From NCBI RefSeq assembly GCF_047250385.1, contig NZ_JBLBVM010000055.1:1-64000 (forward strand): DNA of 64,000 bases, in the 5' to 3' direction. Each line of letters starts with the position of its first letter. Within the stretch, counting starts at the first letter, position 1. This DNA comes from Glaciecola sp047250385. GTDB taxonomy: Bacteria; Pseudomonadota; Gammaproteobacteria; Enterobacterales; Alteromonadaceae. The notes under the pieces were generated by a model, which saw only the letters and a list, made by a program, of their open reading frames with translations, did no database searches and was not told the origin of the DNA. This document shows positions 15,975-25,096 of this stretch, one piece after another. Both the position numbers and the translations under genes were made by a program.

Positions 15975-16091
15975 AGAGCACTGAGCTGGGTTCCTCCTTT
16001 AAAAAAGCGCTTCGAGCACATCCCTGTGACGCTCTCATAAAACGTCCTGTTTTATGACGTTTTTTAAAGCCAGGACTCGACTCAATACTCT
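15975..16091 (+). repeat. Nested palindromic element, copy B (decayed)
   Basis: Same core in the same orientation as copy A (16001-16065, one base longer in the hairpin loop). The outer arms (15975-16000 and 16066-16091) pair at only about 17 of 26 positions, but each resembles the matching arm of copy A. This looks like an older duplicate of copy A whose arms have drifted. Confidence 0.85.
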
Positions 16092-16216
16092 TCACATCAT
16101 AGGTGGCTTCGAGTTTGCTTGTTGGAAAAGCAGCTTTTTATGAGAATGTCAGAAAGGGGCACGAAATGCTTTTTACACGAAACAACCTCAATGCTGAATT
16201 GGCAGCGAAACTCAAA

Positions 16217-16330
16217 GACCAGAGCGGCAAGCCTTCCCCATAAAAAACGTCACAAAACAGGAGTTTTGTGAGAGCGTCACAGGGATGTGCTTGCAGCGCT
16301 TTTTTATGGGGAAGGCTTGCCGCTCTGGTC
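16217..16330 (-). repeat. Nested palindromic element, copy C (inverted)
   Basis: The core (16242-16305, 64 bp) is in reverse orientation and differs from copy A at only three positions. Two of these are compensatory: the hairpin is CACAAAAC/GTTTTGTG here and CATAAAAC/GTTTTATG in copy A. The outer arms (16217-16241 and 16306-16330) are perfect 25-bp reverse complements, yet their sequence is unrelated to the arms of A beyond a shared CCAGAG at the outer edge. Confidence 0.9.
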
Positions 16331-16421
16331 CACCTCGCTGTAAACCGCCCAGCTTGATTTTACATCGCGTAATGACTGACAGCTATAAAACAACGTCAAC
16401 GTAAAACGACAAACTAAGACT

Positions 16422-16436
16422 TGGCATTGTCCTTGC
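16422..16436 (+). promoter_or_regulatory. Sigma-54 promoter of flgFGHIJKL
   Basis: TGGCATTGTCCTTGC with canonical -24 GG / -12 GC spacing, 50 bp upstream of flgF and downstream of the palindromic cluster. Confidence 0.85.
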
Positions 16437-16485
16437 AAACACAACAGTATTCAGATCTATTTACGTCAAAAAAGAGTCGAATACT

Positions 16486-17229
16486 ATGGATAAAATGCTG
16501 TATATCGCGGCCAGTGGTGCTAAGCAAGACTTCAATGCTACCGCTATACGCGCCAACAATTTGGCTAATGCGCAAACCAACGGTTTTAAGGCGCAATTAG
16601 AACAAGCGCGAGCTATGCCGGTATACGGCGATGGTTTGCCGACTCGTGTATTTAGCATGACTGAAAGTCCTACGAATAACTATGACAGTGGTCCATTGAT
16701 AACAACTGGACGTCCTCTTGATGTAGCTGTTCAGGGGGATGGTTGGTTTTCAGTGCAAACTCCTCAAGGTGAGGAAGCTTATACGCGCAGCGGCAGTTTA
16801 ACTATGACTGTTGATGGCGCGTTGCAAGATTCAAAAGGTAACTTGGTTTTAGGTGAAAATGGCCCTTTGTTTCTGCCTGTTCCTGTGAACAACGTGACGG
16901 TAGGTAATGATGGTCGTATTTCAGCGCGCCTGCAGGGAGCGCCAGAAAGCCAGGTTGATGAAGTAGGTCGATTGAAGTTGGTTAATCCACCTATTGATAC
17001 GATGAAGCGTCGTACCGATGGTTTGTTCGATCTTAAAGAGGGTGGTGTTGCGCCACAAGATATTAGAGTTGGTGTTGCCTCAGGCATGCTAGAAGGCTCA
17101 AACGTGAATGCTGTAGAAGAGATGGTCAGTATGATCAGTTTACAGCGTCATTACGAAATGCAAGTGAAGCTGATGAAGAAGGCCGATCAAATGGTCACTA
17201 GCTCAAACACGCTACTCAGAATAATTTAA
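16486..17229 (+). CDS. flgF: Proximal rod protein FlgF
   Basis: 247 aa. It has the N-terminal axial motif (DFNATAIRANNLANAQTNGFKAQ), the FlgF/FlgG-type central domain (PLDVAVQGDGWFSVQTPQGEEAYTRSG) and a C-terminal motif (LEGSNVNAVEEMVSMISLQRHYEMQ). It completes the proximal rod. It is the first gene of the second large sigma-54 flagellar operon, with flgG 37 bp downstream. Confidence 0.95.
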   Translation: MDKMLYIAASGAKQDFNATAIRANNLANAQTNGFKAQLEQARAMPVYGDGLPTRVFSMTESPTNNYDSGPLITTGRPLDVAVQGDGWFSVQTPQGEEAYTRSGSLTMTVDGALQDSKGNLVLGENGPLFLPVPVNNVTVGNDGRISARLQGAPESQVDEVGRLKLVNPPIDTMKRRTDGLFDLKEGGVAPQDIRVGVASGMLEGSNVNAVEEMVSMISLQRHYEMQVKLMKKADQMVTSSNTLLRII

Positions 17230-17266
17230 TTAGTAACTAGGCGAAATATTTTTCGCGGAGGTTTTT

Positions 17267-18055
17267 ATGCACCCAGCATTATGGATAGCAAAAACAGGTT
17301 TAGATGCAGCACAAACAGATGTTTCCGTTGTATCGAACAACCTAGCAAACGCCAGTACGGTCGGTTTCAAGAAAGATCGCGCCGTATTCGAAGATTTGCT
17401 TTATCAAAATATTAACCAACCTGGTGGACGTTCTTCGGCAGATACCGAGCTTCCTTCTGGTTTGATGTTAGGTGCCGGTTCAAAAGTCGTCGCAACTCAA
17501 AAGTCGCATACACAAGGCAACTTGTTAACGACTGAGAATGCGCTTGATATGTCGATTCAAGGTCGTGGGTTTTTCGAAATTCAACAACCCGATGGCAGCT
17601 TGGCTTATACACGTAACGGACAATTTACTTTGAATGATCAAGGTAACATCGTAACGCCGGGTGCTGGCTTTGTATTACAACCAGTGATTACATTGCCGCA
17701 AGACGCTCAGCAGGTGACGATTTCCCAAGATGGCGAAGTTTCGGCGCAATTGCGTGGGCAAGCTGAACCACAGGTATTAGGCCAGTTAAATTTAGCTGAC
17801 TTTATCAACCCTGTTGGTCTCCAGCCAATTGGTCAGAACTTGTATGTTGAAACAGCGGTATCTGGCGCACCTATTCAAGGTGTTCCTGGTTTAGAAGGCT
17901 TAGGCACGATTGCTCAAGGAACCCTTGAAACGTCAAACGTGAATGTAACAGAAGAGTTGGTGAATCTTATTGAAAGCCAGCGCTTGTACGAAATGAACTC
18001 GAAAGTGATTTCGTCTGTTGACCAGATGCTTGGTCAAGTAATACAGCAACTTTAG
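17267..18055 (+). CDS. flgG: Distal rod protein FlgG
   Basis: 262 aa, normal for FlgG. N-terminal motif TDVSVVSNNLANASTVGFKKDRAVFED, central NALDMSIQGRGFFEIQQPDGSLAYTRNGQF and C-terminal LETSNVNVTEELVNLIESQRLYEMNSK are all present. It builds the distal rod that crosses the LP ring. flgH starts 10 bp after the stop. Confidence 0.96.
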   Translation: MHPALWIAKTGLDAAQTDVSVVSNNLANASTVGFKKDRAVFEDLLYQNINQPGGRSSADTELPSGLMLGAGSKVVATQKSHTQGNLLTTENALDMSIQGRGFFEIQQPDGSLAYTRNGQFTLNDQGNIVTPGAGFVLQPVITLPQDAQQVTISQDGEVSAQLRGQAEPQVLGQLNLADFINPVGLQPIGQNLYVETAVSGAPIQGVPGLEGLGTIAQGTLETSNVNVTEELVNLIESQRLYEMNSKVISSVDQMLGQVIQQL

Positions 18056-18065
18056 GAATAGGCTC

Positions 18066-18770
18066 ATGAGACTATTGTCATCAAATACTTCATTAATCGC
18101 ATTAACAATCATTGCTGTCAGCAGCCTGAGTGGCTGCAAGTCTACGGCGGTCAAACCGGTCACTGCGAACGACCCTTATTATGCGCCGGCGGTGCCGACC
18201 ATGACGAGAGATGAAATAGTTGAAGATGGCAGCTTGTTTAATAAAGCCATGGCAAACAGCTTGTATTCAGATGTGAAAGCACGTCGTGTCGGTGACATTA
18301 TCACGGTGCGTTTAAGTGAAAATACGAATGCATCAAAGTCGGCGGGCACTACTTCTAGCAAAGAAACGAGTGTCGACCTTAATCCGATCGTTGGGTTGGG
18401 TGGGAACGTCATTAATATCGGTAAAGAAAGTATTCAACTGGGTGTCGATTCAAGTAACGATTTTACAGGCGATGCACAAGCTAACCAGAGCAATAGTTTA
18501 ACTGGGAATATCTCGGTCACTGTCGTTGAAGTGCTGCCTAATCAGAACTTGATTATTCGCGGCGAGAAGTGGCTGACTTTAAATAATGGCGATGAGTACA
18601 TTCGCTTAACGGGTGTTATTCGTTCTGCTGATATTTCGCCAACCAACGAAATTCAATCAACCAAAATTGCCAACGCGCGCATTCAGTATAGTGGTAAAGG
18701 TTCGTTCGCACAGGCTCAAGAAAAAGGTTGGCTGACGAAATTCTTCTCCTCAACGTGGTGGCCACTCTAG
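18066..18770 (+). CDS. flgH: Flagellar L-ring lipoprotein FlgH
   Basis: 234 aa. The lipoprotein signal ends in LSGC (Cys near residue 24). Mature FlgH motifs include GSLFNKAMANSLYSDVKARRVGDIITVRL and a C-terminal IRSADISPTNEIQSTKIANARIQYSGKG. It forms the outer-membrane bushing of the flagellum. It lies between flgG and flgI with gaps of 10 and 6 bp. Confidence 0.96.
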   Translation: MRLLSSNTSLIALTIIAVSSLSGCKSTAVKPVTANDPYYAPAVPTMTRDEIVEDGSLFNKAMANSLYSDVKARRVGDIITVRLSENTNASKSAGTTSSKETSVDLNPIVGLGGNVINIGKESIQLGVDSSNDFTGDAQANQSNSLTGNISVTVVEVLPNQNLIIRGEKWLTLNNGDEYIRLTGVIRSADISPTNEIQSTKIANARIQYSGKGSFAQAQEKGWLTKFFSSTWWPL

Positions 18771-18776
18771 GATTTT

Positions 18777-19892
18777 ATGATGAAGTTATTATCTGTGTTC
18801 GTAATCGTCAGTTTGCTTTTGTCACCGTTTCAATTGCAAGCTCAACGTATAAAAGATTTAGCCACCATTCAAGGTGTGCGTGCCAACCAATTGGTAGGTT
18901 ATGGCTTAGTTGTCGGCTTGCCAGGAACGGGTGAGACAAGCCCGTTTACGGAACAAAGTTTTAGAACGATGTTGGCAAATTTTGGTATTTCACTCGATGC
19001 TAATATTAAACCCAAAATTAAAAACGTAGCTGCGGTAGCCGTTCACGCAACATTGCCTGCATTCTCCAAACCAGGTCAAACCATTGACGTGACAGTTTCG
19101 TCAGTAGGTGAGGCATCAAGCCTGAATGGCGGTACTTTATTGCAGACATTCATGCGTGGATTAGATGGCGAAATATATGCTGTTGCACAAGGTAGCTTGG
19201 TGGTAAGCGGCTTTGGTGCTGAAGGTAATGATGGTTCCAGAATTGTGTCAAATACGCCCACTGTGGGTCGAATTGCGAATGGCGCTGTTGTTGAAAGAGC
19301 CGTGCCTTCTGGCCTTATGCAGAATGATTATTTGACCTTGAATTTGAACACTCCTGACTTCAGTACTGCGCAAGCATTGGCTGATGTGATTAATCAGCGA
19401 TTAGGTGCGGATGCATCAATGGGGACTGCTATTGCAATGCCTATGGATGCCGCTTCAGTTAAAGTGATGGCTCCTAGAGAGCAGGGTCAAAGAGTCGGTT
19501 TCTTAGCAACCATTGAAAACTTTGAATTCCAACCCGCTACAGCACCGGCAAGAGTGGTGATTAATAGCCGTACGGGCACAATCGTAATTGGTCAGGATGT
19601 TAAGTTATTACCCGCCGCGATAACGCACGGTGGTTTAACGGTGACAATTTCCGAAAATGTACAAGTTGATCAGCCAAATGCGCTTGCTAATGGCAGCACT
19701 GTTATCACTCCACAATCCATTGTTGATGTTAATTTGGATGATAGCCGCATGTTTTTATTCGACCCAGGCGTTAGCTTAGAACAGTTAGTTCGAGCAGTGA
19801 ATGAAATTGGAGCGGCTCCAGGTGACTTAATGGCCATCCTTGAAGCGCTTCGCCAAGCTGGCGCGCTACAAGGTGAGTTGGTGATTATCTAA
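18777..19892 (+). CDS. flgI: Flagellar P-ring protein FlgI
   Basis: 371 aa. Signal peptide (LLSVFVIVSLLLSPFQLQAQ) followed by the invariant FlgI opening (RIKDLATIQGVRANQLVGYG, LVVGLPGTGE). The second Met codon (18780) is an equally good start. It forms the periplasmic P ring around the distal rod, with FlgA as its chaperone. Its stop codon overlaps the flgJ start by one base. Confidence 0.96.
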   Translation: MMKLLSVFVIVSLLLSPFQLQAQRIKDLATIQGVRANQLVGYGLVVGLPGTGETSPFTEQSFRTMLANFGISLDANIKPKIKNVAAVAVHATLPAFSKPGQTIDVTVSSVGEASSLNGGTLLQTFMRGLDGEIYAVAQGSLVVSGFGAEGNDGSRIVSNTPTVGRIANGAVVERAVPSGLMQNDYLTLNLNTPDFSTAQALADVINQRLGADASMGTAIAMPMDAASVKVMAPREQGQRVGFLATIENFEFQPATAPARVVINSRTGTIVIGQDVKLLPAAITHGGLTVTISENVQVDQPNALANGSTVITPQSIVDVNLDDSRMFLFDPGVSLEQLVRAVNEIGAAPGDLMAILEALRQAGALQGELVII

Positions 19893-20845
19893 TGGACTTA
19901 AATTCTGCAAACAAATCTCAGCTAGAGATGTCGCGCAACTACCATGATATGGGTAGTGTCAATAAATTGCGAGAAGCCGCACAGTCGGGTGACAAAGGTG
20001 CTTTAGAAGAAGCCGCTAAGCAGTTTGAAGCGATATTTGTACAAATGATGCTGAAGTCGATGCGTAAAGCACAAGACGCGCTTGCAGATAAAGACAGTCC
20101 GTTTAGCACGGAACAAGTAAAATTCTACCGCGAGATGCACGACAAGCAACTCGCCACCGATTTAAGTGCTAATGGCAGTATAGGGCTCGCAGAAGTGATT
20201 ATGCAGCAAATGGGCACTGATAACGGAGTGACTCCAGCAAGCGCTGTAAGAACCGACGGCAATTTGTCTGTGTTAAACAGGCACAACGTTGCCGCCGTAC
20301 AAAATGCGCAGAACAGAGTGCTCGGAAGTAGCAGCGATAATGCAACAATGTCGGCTAGCAAAGAAGCTGCCTTTAGCTCTCCAAGTGAGTTTGTTAAAGC
20401 GCTTTATCCGCATGCTGTTGAAGCTGCCAAAGCACTAAATATAGACCCGAAAGCCATGATTGCGCAAGCTGCCGTCGAAACAGGTTGGGGAAAAAGCCTC
20501 ATTCACAAAAGTGACGGTGAAAATAGTCATAATTTATTCGGTATTAAAGCTGATAAACGATGGGATGGCGAGAAGGCCACCGTCGATACATTAGAGTTTG
20601 TGAACAACGTACCCGAGAAACAACAAGCTTCGTTTAGAAGTTATGGTTCGTTTACCCACTCTATGGAAGATTACGTCGACTTTATTAAGTCGAACCCTCG
20701 CTATGATGAAGCGATTCAAAAATCAGAGAAACCTGAAGACTACTTCAAGGCATTGCAGGAAGCCGGTTATGCAACGGACCCAGCATATGCAGAGAAAGTG
20801 ATGTCGGTATTCAATGGCAAGATATTGGGTGAATTACTACCATGA
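19892..20845 (+). CDS. flgJ: Rod-capping muramidase FlgJ
   Basis: 317 aa, two-domain. The N-terminal rod-binding domain has EEAAKQFEAIFVQMMLKSMR at about residues 40-60. The C-terminal glucosaminidase domain (about 165-317) has the catalytic Glu in AQAAVETGWGKS and the NLFGIKAD motif. It caps the rod and opens peptidoglycan for its passage. The linker (about 105-160) is Ala/Ser/Asn-rich. It overlaps flgK by 4 bp. Confidence 0.95.
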   Translation: MDLNSANKSQLEMSRNYHDMGSVNKLREAAQSGDKGALEEAAKQFEAIFVQMMLKSMRKAQDALADKDSPFSTEQVKFYREMHDKQLATDLSANGSIGLAEVIMQQMGTDNGVTPASAVRTDGNLSVLNRHNVAAVQNAQNRVLGSSSDNATMSASKEAAFSSPSEFVKALYPHAVEAAKALNIDPKAMIAQAAVETGWGKSLIHKSDGENSHNLFGIKADKRWDGEKATVDTLEFVNNVPEKQQASFRSYGSFTHSMEDYVDFIKSNPRYDEAIQKSEKPEDYFKALQEAGYATDPAYAEKVMSVFNGKILGELLP

Positions 20846-22992
20846 TTAAAACGGCAGATCTTTTCTCTATTGCAAAAACAGGCGTTAACGCTAGCGGTCG
20901 CTTGCTCTCAACGACCAGTAACAATATTGCCAATATTAATACCGAAGGTTATGTGCGCGAACGCACAGAATTTAAATCAGAACTAACCGGTGGCGTTAAC
21001 ATTGGTTTTACCGACCGTGTTTTAAATCAATTCGCAATGAATCAATTGCGCCGCGATATTACTAGCGTGGGCGAAGCGCAAGCATTCTTTGATAGAGCGG
21101 AAGGCTTAGACAATGTGCTTGCGAGTGAAGCCAATTCGATTTCTGGCGCTATCACACGCTTTTTCGCTTCAGTTCAAACGGCGGCAGATGATGCTACCAA
21201 TATTACGTCACGTGACTCAGTTCTTGGCCAAGCTCAGGGCTTAGTCAATCGTATCAATACACTCGGCGATTTTATGACGGTAAAAGAGCGTGAAGTAGAG
21301 CAACAAATAGACGACAGCGTGAATAACGCAAACGCCCTTATAAGCCAAATCGGCAATTTGAATAAAGCCATACAGGTTATTGGCAACAGTAGTAATGTAG
21401 ATACGCCATCAGCTTTAATGAACGAACGAGATTTGGCTATTCGTAAATTAGCAGAGTTCATGTCGATCGAAACACGCACAAGTCCGAACAGTGATTTAGG
21501 CTTGGTCGTTAATCTTACGTCTGGCGAGTCATTAGTGTTGGCCGACGGTACATTTAACGTATTAGCCCTTGATGGCGAGCCAGACTTTACAAGCGCTCAG
21601 TTGCGCCTATCAACAAACTATGCACCACCAAAAGCAAACACAACATTGAATGTTCAAGAACAAAAAATGGGTGGCGCACTAGGTGGTTTGTTTCGATATC
21701 GTGAACAAATTTTGGAACCAGCTCAGCGTGATTTAGGAAAATTATCAACGGCCTTAGCCGATGCTTTTAACAGCCAAAACCGCCAGGGTATGGATCTTGA
21801 CCAGCAACTTGGTGGTAATATTTTTGAGTTGCCAGGATTTCGCGGCATTAATTATCCAGACAACTCTGACTTAAGTTTAGGCGTTAAAGGACGTTTTACC
21901 GAAGGTGCAGGCGGTGATATAACTAATTCCGACTATCGATTGGAAGTATTAACAAGCCCGACTGGTTCCCCTCCAACTTTTGATGTGCAAGTATCGGCTT
22001 TGAATTCCGACGGCACCGAACAACTGGATGAATCGGGTACGCCGATCACGCAAGTAGTAAACGTGAGTGCAGAAGCGGGAACTTACAATGCTATGATGGG
22101 CGGAATTGAAATTGAATTTGCCAGTGGTGCAGCTTATGGCGTGGGCGATCAATTTTTATTTCAACCATTGCGCAAAGCCGCCAATGATTTATCACTAGCA
22201 ACCACAAGAGGTGAAGACCTCGCGTTTGCAAAACCACTTCGCGTCGACACTAATGCCGCGAATTTAGGTGATGCAACGATCCGCTCTGTAACAGTGAGAA
22301 ACACCACAATTGATAACAGCTTCGCTAACATTCAAGCATCCGGTTTTAATGGTGCAGGTGGCATTCAAAGTGCATCAGAAACGCCGGCATCTGTAGGAGC
22401 TCCAGCCTCAGTTTTGTTTACTAGTGCAACGGAATTCCAAGTATTAGATAACGCGGTGCCACCGAACATCATCACTACCGTGAGCGGTGTAACAGACATG
22501 AATAATTTGTTGCAGCAGGCGAAAGACAATGGTGCATCTCCACCATGGCCGACTGAATTTGCCGCTCTTCAAGATTATCCTGGTTACGATTTTAGTTTAG
22601 AAGGTGTCCCAAAGCCGGGGGATTCATTCGATATCAGTTTTAATACAGATGGTTTAGCGGATAACCGTAACGCAGTTGAGCTAGCTGGTTTGCAGCAAGA
22701 GGATACTGTGCGCCAAAGCATTGGCACGAATGGTAATAAAGCGACCTTTAATGAAACTTACGCAAATATCGTCGGTAGCATCGGTGCCCAAACGGCAAAC
22801 GGAAAAATTGAATTAGCTGCGTCACAAGTCCTGCAAACACAGTCTGCGGATTGGTTTGAGTCGACGTCTGGCGTGAGCTTAGATGAAGAGGCCGCTAACC
22901 TCATACAATTTCAACAATCATATGCTGCTGCGGCGAGAATTTTGACCACAGCACAAGAATTGTTTAACACCATATTGTCTGCAGCAAGGTAA
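20842..22992 (+). CDS. flgK: Hook-filament junction protein FlgK (HAP1)
   Basis: 716 aa, at the long end for FlgK; the extra length is in the variable central domain (about residues 330-640). The N-terminal motif is LLSTTSNNIANINTEGYVRERTEF, and the C-terminal helix contains GVSLDEEAANLIQFQQSYAAAARILTTAQE. It forms the first junction zone between hook and filament. FlgN is its export chaperone. Confidence 0.95.
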   Translation: MIKTADLFSIAKTGVNASGRLLSTTSNNIANINTEGYVRERTEFKSELTGGVNIGFTDRVLNQFAMNQLRRDITSVGEAQAFFDRAEGLDNVLASEANSISGAITRFFASVQTAADDATNITSRDSVLGQAQGLVNRINTLGDFMTVKEREVEQQIDDSVNNANALISQIGNLNKAIQVIGNSSNVDTPSALMNERDLAIRKLAEFMSIETRTSPNSDLGLVVNLTSGESLVLADGTFNVLALDGEPDFTSAQLRLSTNYAPPKANTTLNVQEQKMGGALGGLFRYREQILEPAQRDLGKLSTALADAFNSQNRQGMDLDQQLGGNIFELPGFRGINYPDNSDLSLGVKGRFTEGAGGDITNSDYRLEVLTSPTGSPPTFDVQVSALNSDGTEQLDESGTPITQVVNVSAEAGTYNAMMGGIEIEFASGAAYGVGDQFLFQPLRKAANDLSLATTRGEDLAFAKPLRVDTNAANLGDATIRSVTVRNTTIDNSFANIQASGFNGAGGIQSASETPASVGAPASVLFTSATEFQVLDNAVPPNIITTVSGVTDMNNLLQQAKDNGASPPWPTEFAALQDYPGYDFSLEGVPKPGDSFDISFNTDGLADNRNAVELAGLQQEDTVRQSIGTNGNKATFNETYANIVGSIGAQTANGKIELAASQVLQTQSADWFESTSGVSLDEEAANLIQFQQSYAAAARILTTAQELFNTILSAAR

Positions 22993-22998
22993 TAAATT

Positions 22999-24228
22999 AT
23001 GCGAGTTACTACAAACTTAATCTACAATCAAAACTTACGAAATATTGATGCTAACCAAGGTAACTTGGTTGATATTCAGCAGCAATTGGCGACGGGTAAA
23101 AAACTACTACGCCCTAGTGATGATCCTGTGGGCGCTGCGCAAGTTATCCGTTTAACGGAAGAGTTGGACAAAATCACGCAGTATCAGCGTAACAATGACT
23201 TAACGACTAACTCCTTAGAATTGCAAGAAACCGCACTGAGAAGTATCAACGATGTTGTTAATAGAGCGCGAGTTCTAACGGTTCAGTCAGGTAATGGTAT
23301 TTTGACGACGCAAGATAGAAAAGCGATTGGTGCCGAAATTGAACAAATTCGAAATCAAGTCTTAGATTTAATGAATACGCGCAATGCCAGTGGCGAGTAT
23401 ATTTTTGCTGGGTATCAATCGTCTAGCCAAGCATTTGAGTTTAATCCCAGTGCGACGGGCGATAAAGTCAAGTTCGTAGGCGATGATGGCGAGAATCAGA
23501 TTCAAATTTCAGATAGTGTTAAAATTCAAAGCACCTCATCTGGGAAATCTATTTTTCAAGAAGTGTTTGCACGTTTAAATTTTGATGTCACAGCGCAAAG
23601 TCCGGGTGTTGAATTAGACACTGCAAGAATCGATCAGCAAGGCAGTTTTGATAATTTTCACAAGCAAAATTTTGACCCAGTCAATGCAACTAATAATCAA
23701 TACCGTTTTGACGTGCTTGCGGGAAATCAAGTTTCCGTGACTAACGTTGGCACGGGTAGTGTCGTATCTACTCTGGACTTCGAATCGGGCGAACCCTTCA
23801 GATTTGCTGGTATGGAGTTTAATTTTACGGCGAGTCCTGGTGACTCGCTAGAAATAAATCTAAACCGACCTGAAAAGAAAAATTTAGCTGAAACTTTAAA
23901 TGACATGTTTGTTGCGCTAACTTCTGAGTCAATATCTGAAGCAGACTTTGTTAAAGCAATCGATAATACGCTAGTGGGATTAGATAATGGATTAGAAAAG
24001 ATGTCCCTTGAAAGTTCATCTATTGGAGCGCGTTTGAATATCGCTCAATCAATTAGAGAATCAAACTTAGACAGTGAAGTGACTTTGCAAGCCGCTCGCT
24101 CAAGCATTGAAGATGTCGACTATGCGAAAGCATCTACGGAGTTTGCTAAACAAGAAACGGCCCTTCAGGCCGCTTTTCAATCTTTCCCACGTGTTAGTAA
24201 TTTATCACTGTTTAATTATATAAATTAA
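22999..24228 (+). CDS. flgL: Hook-filament junction protein FlgL (HAP3)
   Basis: 409 aa. Flagellin-like N-terminus (IQQQLATGKKLLRPSDDPVGAAQVIRL) and C-terminus (SSIEDVDYAKASTEFAKQETALQAAFQS), with a central domain (about 140-300). It is the last gene of flgFGHIJKL, 6 bp after flgK. It forms the second junction zone, onto which flagellin polymerises. It is followed by a short triplicated 13-bp AT-rich repeat (24254-24288) and a convergent hairpin. Confidence 0.95.
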   Translation: MRVTTNLIYNQNLRNIDANQGNLVDIQQQLATGKKLLRPSDDPVGAAQVIRLTEELDKITQYQRNNDLTTNSLELQETALRSINDVVNRARVLTVQSGNGILTTQDRKAIGAEIEQIRNQVLDLMNTRNASGEYIFAGYQSSSQAFEFNPSATGDKVKFVGDDGENQIQISDSVKIQSTSSGKSIFQEVFARLNFDVTAQSPGVELDTARIDQQGSFDNFHKQNFDPVNATNNQYRFDVLAGNQVSVTNVGTGSVVSTLDFESGEPFRFAGMEFNFTASPGDSLEINLNRPEKKNLAETLNDMFVALTSESISEADFVKAIDNTLVGLDNGLEKMSLESSSIGARLNIAQSIRESNLDSEVTLQAARSSIEDVDYAKASTEFAKQETALQAAFQSFPRVSNLSLFNYIN

Positions 24229-24295
24229 TTAGCGAGGGCTCTTTATAAAACTTCACAATAAAATCTCACAATAAAATCTCACAATAAAAGCAGTT

Positions 24296-24320
24296 AATAA
24301 GCGCTAATATAGCGCTTATT
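24296..24320. terminator. Convergent hairpin flgL / aldolase
   Basis: AATAAGCGCTA/TAGCGCTTATT stem between convergent genes. It overlaps the last bases of the aldolase gene. T runs are weak, so termination is likely but not sure. Confidence 0.6.
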
Positions 24321-25068
24321 CAGCATAACCGGGGTTAACGCGATCTAACTTTCGCAGGATCCCGGGCCATGCTAAAGCTCCGCCCGCAGAACGAGTTACT
24401 TGCTTTGCTTGTGCTTGAATCCCCGCTAAAATTTGATCAGGAATTTTAATCATATCTTGGCCGGTAGATTGTGCTTTAATTTGAATTTCACACGCGCGTT
24501 GCAGCAAAAACATGTACAGAAAGGTATCAGCAATACTCTCCCCACAGGTCAGCAAACCGTGATTTCTTAAAATCATAAATGAAGTATCACCTAAATCAGC
24601 CACCAAGCGTGCTTTCTCTTCGGGGTTCAAGGCAACTCCCTCATATTCATGATAGGACAAAGCCGAAAGAGGGAATAAGGATTGTTGACTATAAGCCTGT
24701 AAGCCATCTTTCAAGGTGGACACCGCAATACCATCGACGGTATGCAAGTGCATAACACATTGTGCATCCTCACGAGATTCATGCACCGCGCTATGAATAA
24801 TAAAACCAGCAGGGTTTACCTCGTAATCCGATTGCATCACTTTTTTGCCGTTGATATCAACTTTCACTAAGCTTGAAGCGGTGACTTCGTCGAACATCAT
24901 GCCATATGGGTTAATTAAGAAGTGATGATCAGGGCCTGGAACGCGAGCTGAAATATGGGTGAACACCAAATCATCCCAACCATAATGAGCGACTATTCTA
25001 TAAGCTGCGGCGAGATCAACCCGAGTCTGCCATTCCTCTTTACTAACATTGTCTTTTATTTTGTTCAT
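24316..25068 (-). CDS. Class II aldolase/adducin family protein
   Basis: 250 aa from the ATG at 25068, chosen because AGGA lies 9 bp upstream; an in-frame Met 15 codons earlier lacks a site. Motifs: AAAYRIVAHYGWDDLVFTHISARVPG near the N-terminus, metal ligands in CVMHLHTVDG and LRNHGLL. The family uses Zn-bound histidines for aldol cleavage of phosphorylated sugars or for related decarboxylations, but the substrate cannot be read. It sits antisense between flgL and the flagellins, next to a beta-propeller gene, with no flagellar connection known to me. Confidence 0.85.
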   Translation of the reverse strand: MNKIKDNVSKEEWQTRVDLAAAYRIVAHYGWDDLVFTHISARVPGPDHHFLINPYGMMFDEVTASSLVKVDINGKKVMQSDYEVNPAGFIIHSAVHESREDAQCVMHLHTVDGIAVSTLKDGLQAYSQQSLFPLSALSYHEYEGVALNPEEKARLVADLGDTSFMILRNHGLLTCGESIADTFLYMFLLQRACEIQIKAQSTGQDMIKIPDQILAGIQAQAKQVTRSAGGALAWPGILRKLDRVNPGYAE

Positions 25069-25096
25069 TGCGCTAATCCTTGTCACTTTTAAATTA

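Noticed and set aside
15708..16485. A protein gene in the flgE-flgF gap
   Set aside because: All frames longer than 60 codons there are shadows of the palindromic repeats or run into flgF antisense.
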